This document shows, piece by piece, positions 53,626 through 61,223 of a stretch of DNA of 64,000 nt. Origin of the DNA: Rhodocyclaceae bacterium (GTDB taxonomy: Bacteria > Pseudomonadota > Gammaproteobacteria > Burkholderiales > Rhodocyclaceae); NCBI GenBank assembly GCA_016721505.1, contig JADKHX010000003.1, positions 310,001 through 374,000 on the forward strand. Reading direction: 5' to 3'. The position numbers were made by a program, and so were the translations under genes. Under the pieces are notes generated by a model. That model saw only the letters and a program-made list of their open reading frames with translations, searched no databases and was not told the DNA's origin. Position 1 is the stretch's first letter, and each line of letters opens with the position of its first letter.

Positions 53626-54894
53626 ATGAGTTTGTTCCGCCCCGAAGCCTTGGAAGCAAAATCGCACAATGCCTTTGGCAATTTACGCCTTGGTCGTTCA
53701 CTGTCGGGCTGGCTGATTACCGCTGTCGTGTTGGCATTAGCTACCGCTGTGGTGGCCTTTGGTCTGTACGGCGAAGCCAGCCGCAAAACGCGCGTCGTCG
53801 GCTTGTTGTTGCCCGTTGGCGGCGCAATCAACTTGACTGCACCAGTGGGCGGTCGCCTGCAACGGGTTGCGGCAATTGAAGGACAAGTCGTGCATGCGGG
53901 CGACGCGCTATTTGTCATTGATCTCGATCACCAAAGTGCTTCGGGCGTGACCGCTGCCTTGGTAGCAAGTCAGTTGCAAACGCGGCTTGCCTCGTTGGTC
54001 GATGAACGCCGCCAACGCCAAGCGCAAGCGGCGTTGCGTCACGAGGCTCTGGCAGAACGTCTGCGCAATTTGGTCAGCGAAAAAGCCAAGCTCGATGAAG
54101 AAATCACCTTGCAATCGCGGCGCAAAGCGCTGGCAAAAACCGCACTCGCGCAACAAGAAAATCTCGCCGCCGCGCGTTTCATTTCTAACGCCCATCTGAA
54201 TCAAGCGCAAGAACAACTCATCGACCAAGACGCACGTTTTGCCGGTTTGGAGCGGCAGCGACTTTCGCTCAAGCGCGATCAGATTGCCTTGTCTGCGGAG
54301 ATGACGCAAGTTGATGGTGCATTGGCAAACGAAATCGCCAGCCTTGATCGCAGCAGCGCCGCATTGGAACAAGAGATTGCAGAGAACGCGGGACGTCGCG
54401 AAATGGTAATCACCGCCTCGCATGACGGACGCGTCACCGCCAGTCCGTTTGCTGTCGGTCAAACGGTGCTCGCCGGACAAAGTTTGGCGACATTGCAACC
54501 AGCAGGCACCGAACTCGAAGCGCAGCTTTATGCACCAAGTCGCGCGATTGGTTTCGTGCAAAACGGACAAGCCGCGCAATTGCGGCTCGATGCCTATCCA
54601 TATCAAAAATTTGGTCTGCAACAGGCTACCGTTTCGAGCGTGAGTGAAAGTGCGCTCGCCCCTAACGAGTTGCCGCCCGCTGTGCAAGCGCGTTACGGCT
54701 CACGTTTGAGCGGCGAAGCCTTGTACCGCATTACGCTGCGTCTGGCTCGGCAAAGCATCGCTGTCTATGGCAAAGAAGAAGCACTGAAATCGGGTCTTGC
54801 AGTAGAAGCCGACATCGTGCAAGAACGTCGCCGAATTGTGGAATGGATGTTCGAGCCGATCTTGGCGTTCGCGCAGCGGCAAGCGGGGAACTGA
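53626..54894 (+). CDS. HlyD/CvaA-type membrane fusion protein
   Basis: A 422-residue periplasmic adaptor for peptide secretion. It has one N-terminal membrane helix (SLSGWLITAVVLALATAVVAFGLYG), a lipoyl half (GGAINLTAPVGGRLQRV with the later half MVITASHDGRVTASPFAVGQTV), a long coiled-coil hairpin (about residues 125-260), and a beta-barrel plus PYQKFGLQQATVSSVS. This layout is that of colicin V secretion protein CvaA. It is followed by the matching C39 ABC exporter. No TolC-like gene is present, so the outer-membrane channel must be encoded elsewhere. Confidence 0.93.
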   Translation: MSLFRPEALEAKSHNAFGNLRLGRSLSGWLITAVVLALATAVVAFGLYGEASRKTRVVGLLLPVGGAINLTAPVGGRLQRVAAIEGQVVHAGDALFVIDLDHQSASGVTAALVASQLQTRLASLVDERRQRQAQAALRHEALAERLRNLVSEKAKLDEEITLQSRRKALAKTALAQQENLAAARFISNAHLNQAQEQLIDQDARFAGLERQRLSLKRDQIALSAEMTQVDGALANEIASLDRSSAALEQEIAENAGRREMVITASHDGRVTASPFAVGQTVLAGQSLATLQPAGTELEAQLYAPSRAIGFVQNGQAAQLRLDAYPYQKFGLQQATVSSVSESALAPNELPPAVQARYGSRLSGEALYRITLRLARQSIAVYGKEEALKSGLAVEADIVQERRRIVEWMFEPILAFAQRQAGN

Positions 54895-54964
54895 GCATTA
54901 TGATCTTGAGCCGCGCCGACAGTGCAGTCCCCACCTCGTCACTGCACGACAACGCGGTTCTACT

Positions 54965-55001
54965 CCCTCTCCCCTCGTGGGAGAGGGTTGGGGAGAGGGG
55001 G
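54965..55001 (+). repeat. CCCTCTCCC/GGGAGAGGG palindromic repeat
   Basis: Stem CCCTCTCCC-CTCGT-GGGAGAGGG followed by TT and a third GGGGAGAGGGGG arm. Similar palindromes are scattered in many proteobacterial genomes. It lies between the HlyD and ABC genes, directly next to motif copy 12, and might act as an mRNA processing or attenuation point. Confidence 0.8.
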
Positions 55002-55013
55002 CACCTTCACACA

Positions 55014-55040
55014 ACAGCGTGTGGCCAGCACCAACTGACG
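55014..55040 (-). repeat. Dispersed motif copy 12 (intergenic, within the secretion operon)
   Basis: Minus strand CGT plus the exact core, then CCACACGCTGT. It sits 13 bases after the CCCTCTCCC palindrome and 19 bases before the ABC gene start. Confidence 0.9.
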
Positions 55041-55059
55041 AACCCAGTCGCATAACACG

Positions 55060-57180
55060 ATGGCCACTATCCGTCCCATCCTCCAATCCGAAGCCGCCGA
55101 ATGCGGACTCGCTTGTCTGGCGATGGTCAGCGGCGCGCATGGTTTACACATCGACCTCGCCGAACTGCGCCGCCGTTTCTCGGTCTCGCTCAAAGGCGCA
55201 ACGATCACCGTGCTGGTACGCCACGCCGAAGCGCTCAACTTCTCCGCCCGCGCCGTGCGTTTGGAATTGAACGAATTGCCCAAGCTACGTTTGCCCGCTG
55301 TGCTGCATTGGAATCTCAGTCACTTCGTTGTCCTGAAAGCCATCAAGGGCAACAAGCTCGTCATCATCGATCCCGCGTACGGCGAGCGGATTCTGACGCT
55401 GGATGAAGCATCAAAATCCTTCTCTGGCGTCGCACTGGAACTCACGCCTACGGTTGCGTTTCAACCCGCCGACGAACGTCGCAAGATTCGCTTCTCCGAT
55501 CTCACCACGCGCGTCGTCGGTCTGCGCCGCACACTCGCACAAATCTTCCTCGTCGCCCTCGCGCTCGAAGTCTTCGCCATCGCCGCACCGCTGTTCAATC
55601 AATTCGTGATCGACGAAGTCATCGTCACCGCAGACAGAGAATTGCTCTCCGTCCTCGCCGTCGGTTTCGGTTTGATGCTTATTATTCAAACCAGCATCGG
55701 CCTGTTCCGCTCCTGGGTGTTGATGCTCCTCGCCATGGATGTGCGCCTGCAGTGGACAGGCAGTTTGTTTGCGCACTTGCTGCGCCTGCCGCCAGCTTTT
55801 TTTGAGAAGCGTCACCTCGGCGACATCATCAGTCGCTTTGGTTCGATGGGCGCGCTGCAAGGCACGCTGACCACGGCCATCGTTTCAGCGATTCTCGATG
55901 GCATCATGGCGGTGCTGGCGCTGGGCATGATGTTCGCCTACAGCCCCATGCTGACGGCAATCGTGTTGGCTTCGACCGCCAGTTATGCACTGCTACGTTG
56001 GGCGTTCTACCGCCCATTGCGCCAAGCCAGCGAAGAGCGCTTGGTGCTCTCGGCCAAAGAGAATTCCCACTTCATCGAAACCCTGCGCGCCGTAGTGCCG
56101 ATCAAGCTTGCGGGCTTCGAAGCCGAGCGTCAATCGCGTTGGCAAAACTTGCTCGTCGATGTGTTCAATCGCGATATCAAAACCCAAAAGCTGGGCATGC
56201 TGTTCGGCACCTCATCAACTTTCATCGGTGGCGCAAGCTCCCTGATCTTCTTCAGCATCGGCGCGCGATTGGTGATGGACAATGCGTTGACGCTGGGCAT
56301 GTTGATGGCGTTCAGCAGTTATGCAGGCACGTTCTCAGGCCGGATGAATGCACTGATCGGCTACGGCATTGATTTGAAAATGCTCGGCATGCACGCGGAA
56401 CGCATCGCCGACATTGCGCTAGAAACACCAGAGATTCGGCCAGCCGTCGAGACAGATATTTCGCGTCTCGCGCCGAAAGTTGAAGTCAGAAATTTAGGCT
56501 TTCGCTACGCCGATGGTGAGCCGTGGGTGCTCAAAGATTTGAACCTCGTCATTGAGGCAGGCGAGTCCGTCGCCCTCATTGGCCCATCGGGCTGTGGCAA
56601 AACCACGCTGCTCAAAATCTTGCTTGGCTTACTCGACCCTGTAGAAGGCGAAGTATTGTTAGACGGCGTGCCGGTTAAGCGCTTGGGTGTATCAACCTAT
56701 CGCAGCATCATCGGCGGGGTGCTGCAAGAAGATGCGTTGCTGGCGGGTTCCTTGTCGGAGAACATTGCGTTTTTCGACAGTCACAGCGATCAACACCGCG
56801 TTGAATACTGCGCCAAGCTTGCGGCGATTCATGAGGAAATTCATCAAATGCCGATGGGTTACCAAACCTTGGTCGGTGACATGGGCAACACCTTAAGCGG
56901 CGGACAAAAGCAACGCGTGTTGCTGGCAAGAGCTTTGTATCGCCAACCCAAACTACTCATGCTTGATGAAGCCACCAGTCATCTCGACATATTCAATGAG
57001 CATCGCATCGTCAAAGCGATTTCCGAACTAAAACTCACCCGCATCATCGTCGCACATCGGAAGGAAACGATAGACGGCGCGGGGCGAGTCATTGCGTTGG
57101 GGCAGGTACAAATACCACCCAACGCAAACCGAACTTTCGCCGGAACTCCGGCGAAGGAGCCTGCTCATGATTTGTCCTAG
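55060..57180 (+). CDS. Peptidase-containing ABC transporter (C39 bacteriocin exporter)
   Basis: A 706-residue exporter that cleaves double-glycine leaders and exports the peptide. The N-terminal C39 peptidase (1-130) has all catalytic residues: Gln9 and Cys15 in QSEAAECGLACLAM, His88 in LSHFVVLKA and Asp104 in IDPAYG. Six membrane helices follow (about 160-440). The nucleotide domain has Walker A GPSGCGKTT (508-516), LSGGQKQRVLLARAL and LLMLDEATSHLD. It belongs to the CvaB/colicin V class and precedes a matching double-glycine precursor. Confidence 0.95.
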   Translation: MATIRPILQSEAAECGLACLAMVSGAHGLHIDLAELRRRFSVSLKGATITVLVRHAEALNFSARAVRLELNELPKLRLPAVLHWNLSHFVVLKAIKGNKLVIIDPAYGERILTLDEASKSFSGVALELTPTVAFQPADERRKIRFSDLTTRVVGLRRTLAQIFLVALALEVFAIAAPLFNQFVIDEVIVTADRELLSVLAVGFGLMLIIQTSIGLFRSWVLMLLAMDVRLQWTGSLFAHLLRLPPAFFEKRHLGDIISRFGSMGALQGTLTTAIVSAILDGIMAVLALGMMFAYSPMLTAIVLASTASYALLRWAFYRPLRQASEERLVLSAKENSHFIETLRAVVPIKLAGFEAERQSRWQNLLVDVFNRDIKTQKLGMLFGTSSTFIGGASSLIFFSIGARLVMDNALTLGMLMAFSSYAGTFSGRMNALIGYGIDLKMLGMHAERIADIALETPEIRPAVETDISRLAPKVEVRNLGFRYADGEPWVLKDLNLVIEAGESVALIGPSGCGKTTLLKILLGLLDPVEGEVLLDGVPVKRLGVSTYRSIIGGVLQEDALLAGSLSENIAFFDSHSDQHRVEYCAKLAAIHEEIHQMPMGYQTLVGDMGNTLSGGQKQRVLLARALYRQPKLLMLDEATSHLDIFNEHRIVKAISELKLTRIIVAHRKETIDGAGRVIALGQVQIPPNANRTFAGTPAKEPAHDLS

Positions 57181-57223
57181 CTAGACAGATTGTGGGCTAT
57201 TATTTTTTTACTTGGAGATCAAA

Positions 57224-57580
57224 ATGCGTGAATTGACTTTGACGGAAATGGATGCGGTGGGTGGGGGTCTAGGATTTGGTTTTGAATATCAGTTTATCGC
57301 TATGGATTCAGACGTATATGGGGGATATGAGTCTAGTTTTGGTTTTGGTTATGACGGCGTTCGCGTCGGTGACTTTCCGAGTGAACCGAAACCGAATGAA
57401 AAGACCGATGAGCAAGTAAAGAAGGAGATTGAGGAAGCCAAAAAGCAGGCGGCAGCTGCTGAAACCAAGCGGATGATTGAAGCATGTGCGCTGGGGGGGG
57501 CCATCGGCGCGATTTTTACTCGTTCTGAATTGGGTGGGATCGTGGGGTGCGCAGTCGGCGTCGCGATTAGCAATCCATAA
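57224..57580 (+). CDS. Double-glycine leader precursor, candidate microcin/bacteriocin
   Basis: A 118-residue product. The start MRELTLTEMDAVGG is a classic double-glycine leader (cut expected after Gly14), the substrate type of the C39 exporter just upstream. The mature 104 residues have a Gly/aromatic-rich first part (GLGFGFEYQF, YESSFGFGYDG), a charged helical middle (59-86), and a hydrophobic Gly-rich C-terminus with GxxxG spacing, GGAIGAIF and GGIVGCAVGVA, holding the only cysteines (88 and 109). This resembles class II microcins such as colicin V in plan. GGAG 6 bases before the ATG fixes the start. A G8 run encodes part of the tail. Confidence 0.8.
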   Translation: MRELTLTEMDAVGGGLGFGFEYQFIAMDSDVYGGYESSFGFGYDGVRVGDFPSEPKPNEKTDEQVKKEIEEAKKQAAAAETKRMIEACALGGAIGAIFTRSELGGIVGCAVGVAISNP

Positions 57581-57584
57581 TTTG

Positions 57585-57646
57585 ATACCGTCCTTTTACC
57601 GGTATTGAAGGCTCTGGATTGATGCTTGGTGTCCGCATCAATCCAG
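57585..57646 (+). other. Two stem-loops between precursor and protease genes
   Basis: First ATACCG...CGGTAT just after the precursor stop, then a perfect 12-base stem CTGGATTGATGC / GCATCAATCCAG (57614-57625 and 57635-57646) with a 9-base loop. No T tract follows. Probably an mRNA 3'-end stabiliser letting the precursor be made in excess over downstream genes. Confidence 0.6.
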
Positions 57647-57689
57647 CTCATGTCATGTCCAATTTTCATTTCACAGGTTACATTTGCCA

Positions 57690-58682
57690 ATGAAATCAAG
57701 CCTGATGTCTCATTACAGGAAACGCATTGACACAGTATTTGCACCGAACCAGTATTTGCGCAGCTTGCTTCGAAGTACTTCAGGATGGCTCGGTATTGTG
57801 TTGATAAGTTGCTTAAGTAACGCAATGGCGGCTTCCGCTTTACCCGCGAGTGGCTACGTATTCTTGGGGTTAAGTTACTTGTCGTCAGAGGCTTTGGGGC
57901 AAAACCCTGGATCTGGATCAATCATCACCATGTTTTCGCTAAAACAAGGTACGCCTAGCGCAGGCTACTTTGTTGACACGGGACTCACGCGCAATTTGCT
58001 TTTTGTTGGTGGAGATAAATGGGGCGATCCTGCGGGCGAACTTCCACAAACAACTGAGGCCATGTCATTCACAGCAACAGGCGACCAAATTCGTACCGTG
58101 AATTTTCATCACTATGAGGTACCACAAGCGCAGAAAGTACTTATTGGCGGGATTGTCGGCACACCATTCCTGGACGGGAGATGCGCAGACTTCAACCTTC
58201 CAGACCATATATTGACGCTTAGCGAAAAATCAGATGATTGCGTACACGAATATCAACCAAGTAGACATGTGGTGCCACTATTTCGCAGCAAAATTCGAAA
58301 TCGTGTCATGGTTGCCTTGACTTTTGAAAGTGTAAGCCTGAACCTAATCGTCGACACTGGCGCGGCGGCACGGGACTTGGTTCTGTTTGACCGAGAAGTT
58401 TTCGACAACATGCGCAGCGAGTCGATTCAGGAGCTTCGAATGCATACTTGGGGGCGTGAGCAAGTATGTGATGTCTCACGAAATCGCCTACAGCAATCTA
58501 CAACAAAGCTTCCCTTCGGCGCATATGTTGAATATTGTCGCTTTGCAAATGGCGAAACTTATCGTTCAAGCGACTACGAAGGCGCGGATGGCGTGCTAGG
58601 GCTTCGGCAATTGAACTCAAGACGATTTACACTTGATTTGATCAACAACACCTTGATTGTCGATGGTGGCATCACTAGGTGA
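57690..58682 (+). CDS. Exported protein with two aspartic-protease-like (DTG) halves
   Basis: A 330-residue protein with an N-terminal hydrophobic segment (33-50, GWLGIVLISCLSNAMAASA) consistent with export. Each half has an aspartic protease active-site triad: FVDTGLTRNLL (DTG 96-98) and LIVDTGAAARDL (DTG 222-224). Each ends with the fold's typical closing strand, GTPFLDGRCADFNL then ILTL, and GADGVLGLRQLNSRRFTLDL then TLIV. That suggests a two-lobed pepsin/retropepsin-like fold. It follows the bacteriocin-like gene and may process the peptide, protect the producer, or act on a target; this is inference. Not a member of a described bacteriocin family that I know. Confidence 0.7.
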   Translation: MKSSLMSHYRKRIDTVFAPNQYLRSLLRSTSGWLGIVLISCLSNAMAASALPASGYVFLGLSYLSSEALGQNPGSGSIITMFSLKQGTPSAGYFVDTGLTRNLLFVGGDKWGDPAGELPQTTEAMSFTATGDQIRTVNFHHYEVPQAQKVLIGGIVGTPFLDGRCADFNLPDHILTLSEKSDDCVHEYQPSRHVVPLFRSKIRNRVMVALTFESVSLNLIVDTGAAARDLVLFDREVFDNMRSESIQELRMHTWGREQVCDVSRNRLQQSTTKLPFGAYVEYCRFANGETYRSSDYEGADGVLGLRQLNSRRFTLDLINNTLIVDGGITR

Positions 58683-58718
58683 GTAAAAAAATCAAACTTT
58701 TGTTGGAGCGATTTTGAG

Positions 58719-59069
58719 ATGAAATTGGAGGAGTCAAGGCGCGAGCCTACAAATGCTGGTGTAAGTTTGCGATCCGTTGAACTGGAAGTCGATTCCAATA
58801 CGTCACTGAGCCGACCGGAGGCACCTGAAAATCCCGAATCGCGATCCTCCATCCCGATTCTGGCACTAGCCTTGTCGAGCATACATAGTCTGCGCGGTTG
58901 GCCGATGGCTTTGACCCTGATGACCATAATTCCACTAGTAGTTTGGTTCGTACTGCAGCAAACGAAGCTAAGAGAAATGCGACAACTTCGTCGCGTTCCC
59001 TATTTCGTATTGTTATTTAACGTGCTTTACATCGTGTCGGGATGGTTATCGAAGTACGCAGCATTTTGA
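58719..59069 (+). CDS. Small membrane protein at the end of the secretion locus
   Basis: A 116-residue protein, acidic and polar for the first half, then two membrane segments (WPMALTLMTIIPLVVWFVLQQ and RVPYFVLLFNVLYIVSGWL). No family recognised. Small membrane proteins beside bacteriocin genes are often immunity proteins, so this is a candidate on position alone. It starts 36 bases after the DTG protein. Confidence 0.55.
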   Translation: MKLEESRREPTNAGVSLRSVELEVDSNTSLSRPEAPENPESRSSIPILALALSSIHSLRGWPMALTLMTIIPLVVWFVLQQTKLREMRQLRRVPYFVLLFNVLYIVSGWLSKYAAF

Positions 59070-59145
59070 GAAACACATGGTGTGTCCTCTTTAGGATGTC
59101 CGAGATAGGCGGTCTACCTTATGGTGTCCCCCTTATTCTTGTTTA

Positions 59146-59173
59146 CGTCAGTCGGTGCTGGCAACACGCCGTC
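59146..59173 (+). repeat. Dispersed motif copy 13 (intergenic)
   Basis: CGTCAGTCGGTGCTGG then CAACACGCCGTC; the core has one T-to-C change. Between the secretion locus and the broken small gene. Confidence 0.85.
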
Positions 59174-59222
59174 AAGTCGCTGCATTGAATTGCTAACACT
59201 TACCGCGAAAGAAAGGAAAGTG

Positions 59223-59384
59223 ATGCGACACCTTATGACTTGGTCCTGTTTGGCAATCGCGATTCTCCTGTAAGTCTTTGGACAATACTTTGGCGCTTCA
59301 GTTTTCGGCGTCGCGGGAATGTTCTTTGAGCTGGTTTTCTGGAAACGCTTGTTAAAAAAACGGCAATCAAAGCAACACGATTAG
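59223..59384 (+). pseudogene. Small membrane protein gene broken by one in-frame stop
   Basis: The frame from ATG reads MRHLMTWSCLAIAILL, then a TAA at 59271-59273, and continues without another stop as VFGQYFGASVFGVAGMFFELVFWKRLLKKR to a TAG at 59384. The whole 53-codon frame makes a coherent two-helix protein with a basic end, and AAGGAAAG is a good ribosome site before the ATG. A single base change would restore it. The 350 bases up to the acyl-CoA ligase hold nothing else. Confidence 0.6.
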
Positions 59385-59428
59385 CGCCTCACGCCCTTGT
59401 GGGTTAATTTGAGCACCGCAAAAATTTT

Positions 59429-61111
59429 CTAGGTTTGATGCCAAATGACTTTCTTGCGCTGCGCCACCCAGGGCTCGTATAAATTTGCATAGGTTTCTTC
59501 GATGCGATTGCGTTTGACCTTCATGGTCGGGGTCACAAAGCCATTTTCGACCGTCCAACTGGTGGTCATCACCACTAAACAATCGAGCTGTTCGTGTGGA
59601 TCGAGCGTGGCATTAATCTCCTTCAAATGGGCTTCGAATGAGGATTCCATTGCTTGCCACTGCCCGGCATCTTTTGAGCGTTGCGCGGCGTCGGGCGAGA
59701 GAATCACAATGCCCAACGGTTGACCAAGATTGGCGCCCGTCACAATGCAGGCTTCGACTGCTGAGTGCATCACCAGTTTGTCTTCAATTGGCGCAGGCGC
59801 AACATATTTACCCTTGCTTGTCTTGAACAAATCTTTGACGCGACCCGTAATTTTCAGCGCGCCGATTTCGTCGAGCGCTCCCTTGTCGCCGGTCTTCAGC
59901 CAGCCGTCTTCAGTGAAGGTTTGTTTGGTTAGTTCCGGCTCTTTGTAGTAGCCGAGCATTACACATCCGCCGCGCATCTGAATCTCGCCAGTGACCGGAT
60001 CGATACGCGATTCGATGCCCGCATAGGGCATGCCAACAGTGCCGGGTCGTGGCTGGCCGGAAAGTGTGGCGTGTGATAGGCCGCAGTTCTCGGTCATGCC
60101 ATAAACCTCAATCAGGTTCAAACCGAGCAGCGCGTACCATTTCAATAGCGCGGGTGGCATTGGTGCAGCGCCGCCTGCGGCAAAGGTGCAACATTCGAGG
60201 CCGAGTGCGGTGAGTACTTTTTTTCGCACGATCCCGCGCAAGATGGGAATGCGCAACATGCGCTCTAATTTTTTTGCCGGCATCTTGGCGTGAATGCCTT
60301 GTTGAAATTTGACCCACAGCCGTGGCACAGAGAAGAACACCGTAGGACGTGCGCGGCGCAAATCCTGGGCAAAGGTATCGAGCGACTCGGCGAAGAACAC
60401 GTGCACGCTGCGCGACAGCCACGAGTGCTGCACCAGCATGCGTTCGGCCACATGCGAGAGCGGCAGATAGGACAGCATGCGCGCGTTGTTGTCGACTTCA
60501 ATGCGCTTGAGACCTTCGGTAATCGCCCAGGCAAACGTACTGAAGCTATGCATCACACCTTTGGGATTGCCGGTGGTGCCGGAGGTGTACATCAAGGTGC
60601 ACAACTCATCGCCATCACGTACCGGATTGCCTTGCAGCGGTGCGGTGCGGGCAATGATTTCTTCCCACGTTGGAAAATCGGTCTTGGGCGACTGCGGCAA
60701 GGTGATGCACGGCAGGCCGGCGGGAACGCCGTGTTTCATGGTCTCCCAATCGTCGAGCTTGCCAATAAACAACAAGCGCGATTCACTGTGTTCAAGGATC
60801 TGGCCAACCGTGCCGGCGGCAAGTGTCGGATACAGCGGCACTGAGACATAGCCGGCCATCCAGATCGCCATATCGCACATCAGCCAATGCGCGCAGTTTT
60901 TCGACATCAGCGCAATCCGGGAGCCGGGTTCAAAGCCGAAGCTTTGGATATGCGTGGCCATGCGCCTGACTTGATCACCGATCTCGGCCCAGGTGTAATC
61001 GCGCGCGGCACCGCCGCCGGTCGGTTGGGTAAGCGTGATCCGTTGCGGCGCAGTTTGTTCCCAGTGATAGAAGCGTTGAAGGGCTAGCGCATCAGGCGAA
61101 ACAGTGCTCAT
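59429..61111 (-). CDS. Long-chain acyl-CoA synthetase (AMP-dependent ligase)
   Basis: Activates fatty acids to acyl-CoA through an acyl-adenylate. The 560-residue protein has the AMP motif LMYTSGTTGNPKGVMHS, LIEVYGMTENCGLSHA, the GWLKTGDKG block and a C-terminal lid with ITGRVKDLFKTSKGKYVAP. The N-terminus and length are those of FadD15/ACSL-like forms rather than E. coli FadD. The neighbouring SRPBCC-SDR and DUF3833 genes lie on the same strand. Confidence 0.93.
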   Translation of the reverse strand: MSTVSPDALALQRFYHWEQTAPQRITLTQPTGGGAARDYTWAEIGDQVRRMATHIQSFGFEPGSRIALMSKNCAHWLMCDMAIWMAGYVSVPLYPTLAAGTVGQILEHSESRLLFIGKLDDWETMKHGVPAGLPCITLPQSPKTDFPTWEEIIARTAPLQGNPVRDGDELCTLMYTSGTTGNPKGVMHSFSTFAWAITEGLKRIEVDNNARMLSYLPLSHVAERMLVQHSWLSRSVHVFFAESLDTFAQDLRRARPTVFFSVPRLWVKFQQGIHAKMPAKKLERMLRIPILRGIVRKKVLTALGLECCTFAAGGAAPMPPALLKWYALLGLNLIEVYGMTENCGLSHATLSGQPRPGTVGMPYAGIESRIDPVTGEIQMRGGCVMLGYYKEPELTKQTFTEDGWLKTGDKGALDEIGALKITGRVKDLFKTSKGKYVAPAPIEDKLVMHSAVEACIVTGANLGQPLGIVILSPDAAQRSKDAGQWQAMESSFEAHLKEINATLDPHEQLDCLVVMTTSWTVENGFVTPTMKVKRNRIEETYANLYEPWVAQRKKVIWHQT

Positions 61112-61223
61112 GGTTTGGCTCCGTAATTTGGCAGGTGACTGCCAGCATAAACGAATATCGACGCTTATCGCTTGCGCGCTGCAGCACCGCCCTAATAGCC
61201 CGGCAAAGGCACCAGCTAGGCCA

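Noticed and set aside
55411..55860. Minus-strand ORF of 149 codons in the C39 exporter gene
   Set aside because: Antisense frame of a strongly conserved gene, with no start signal.
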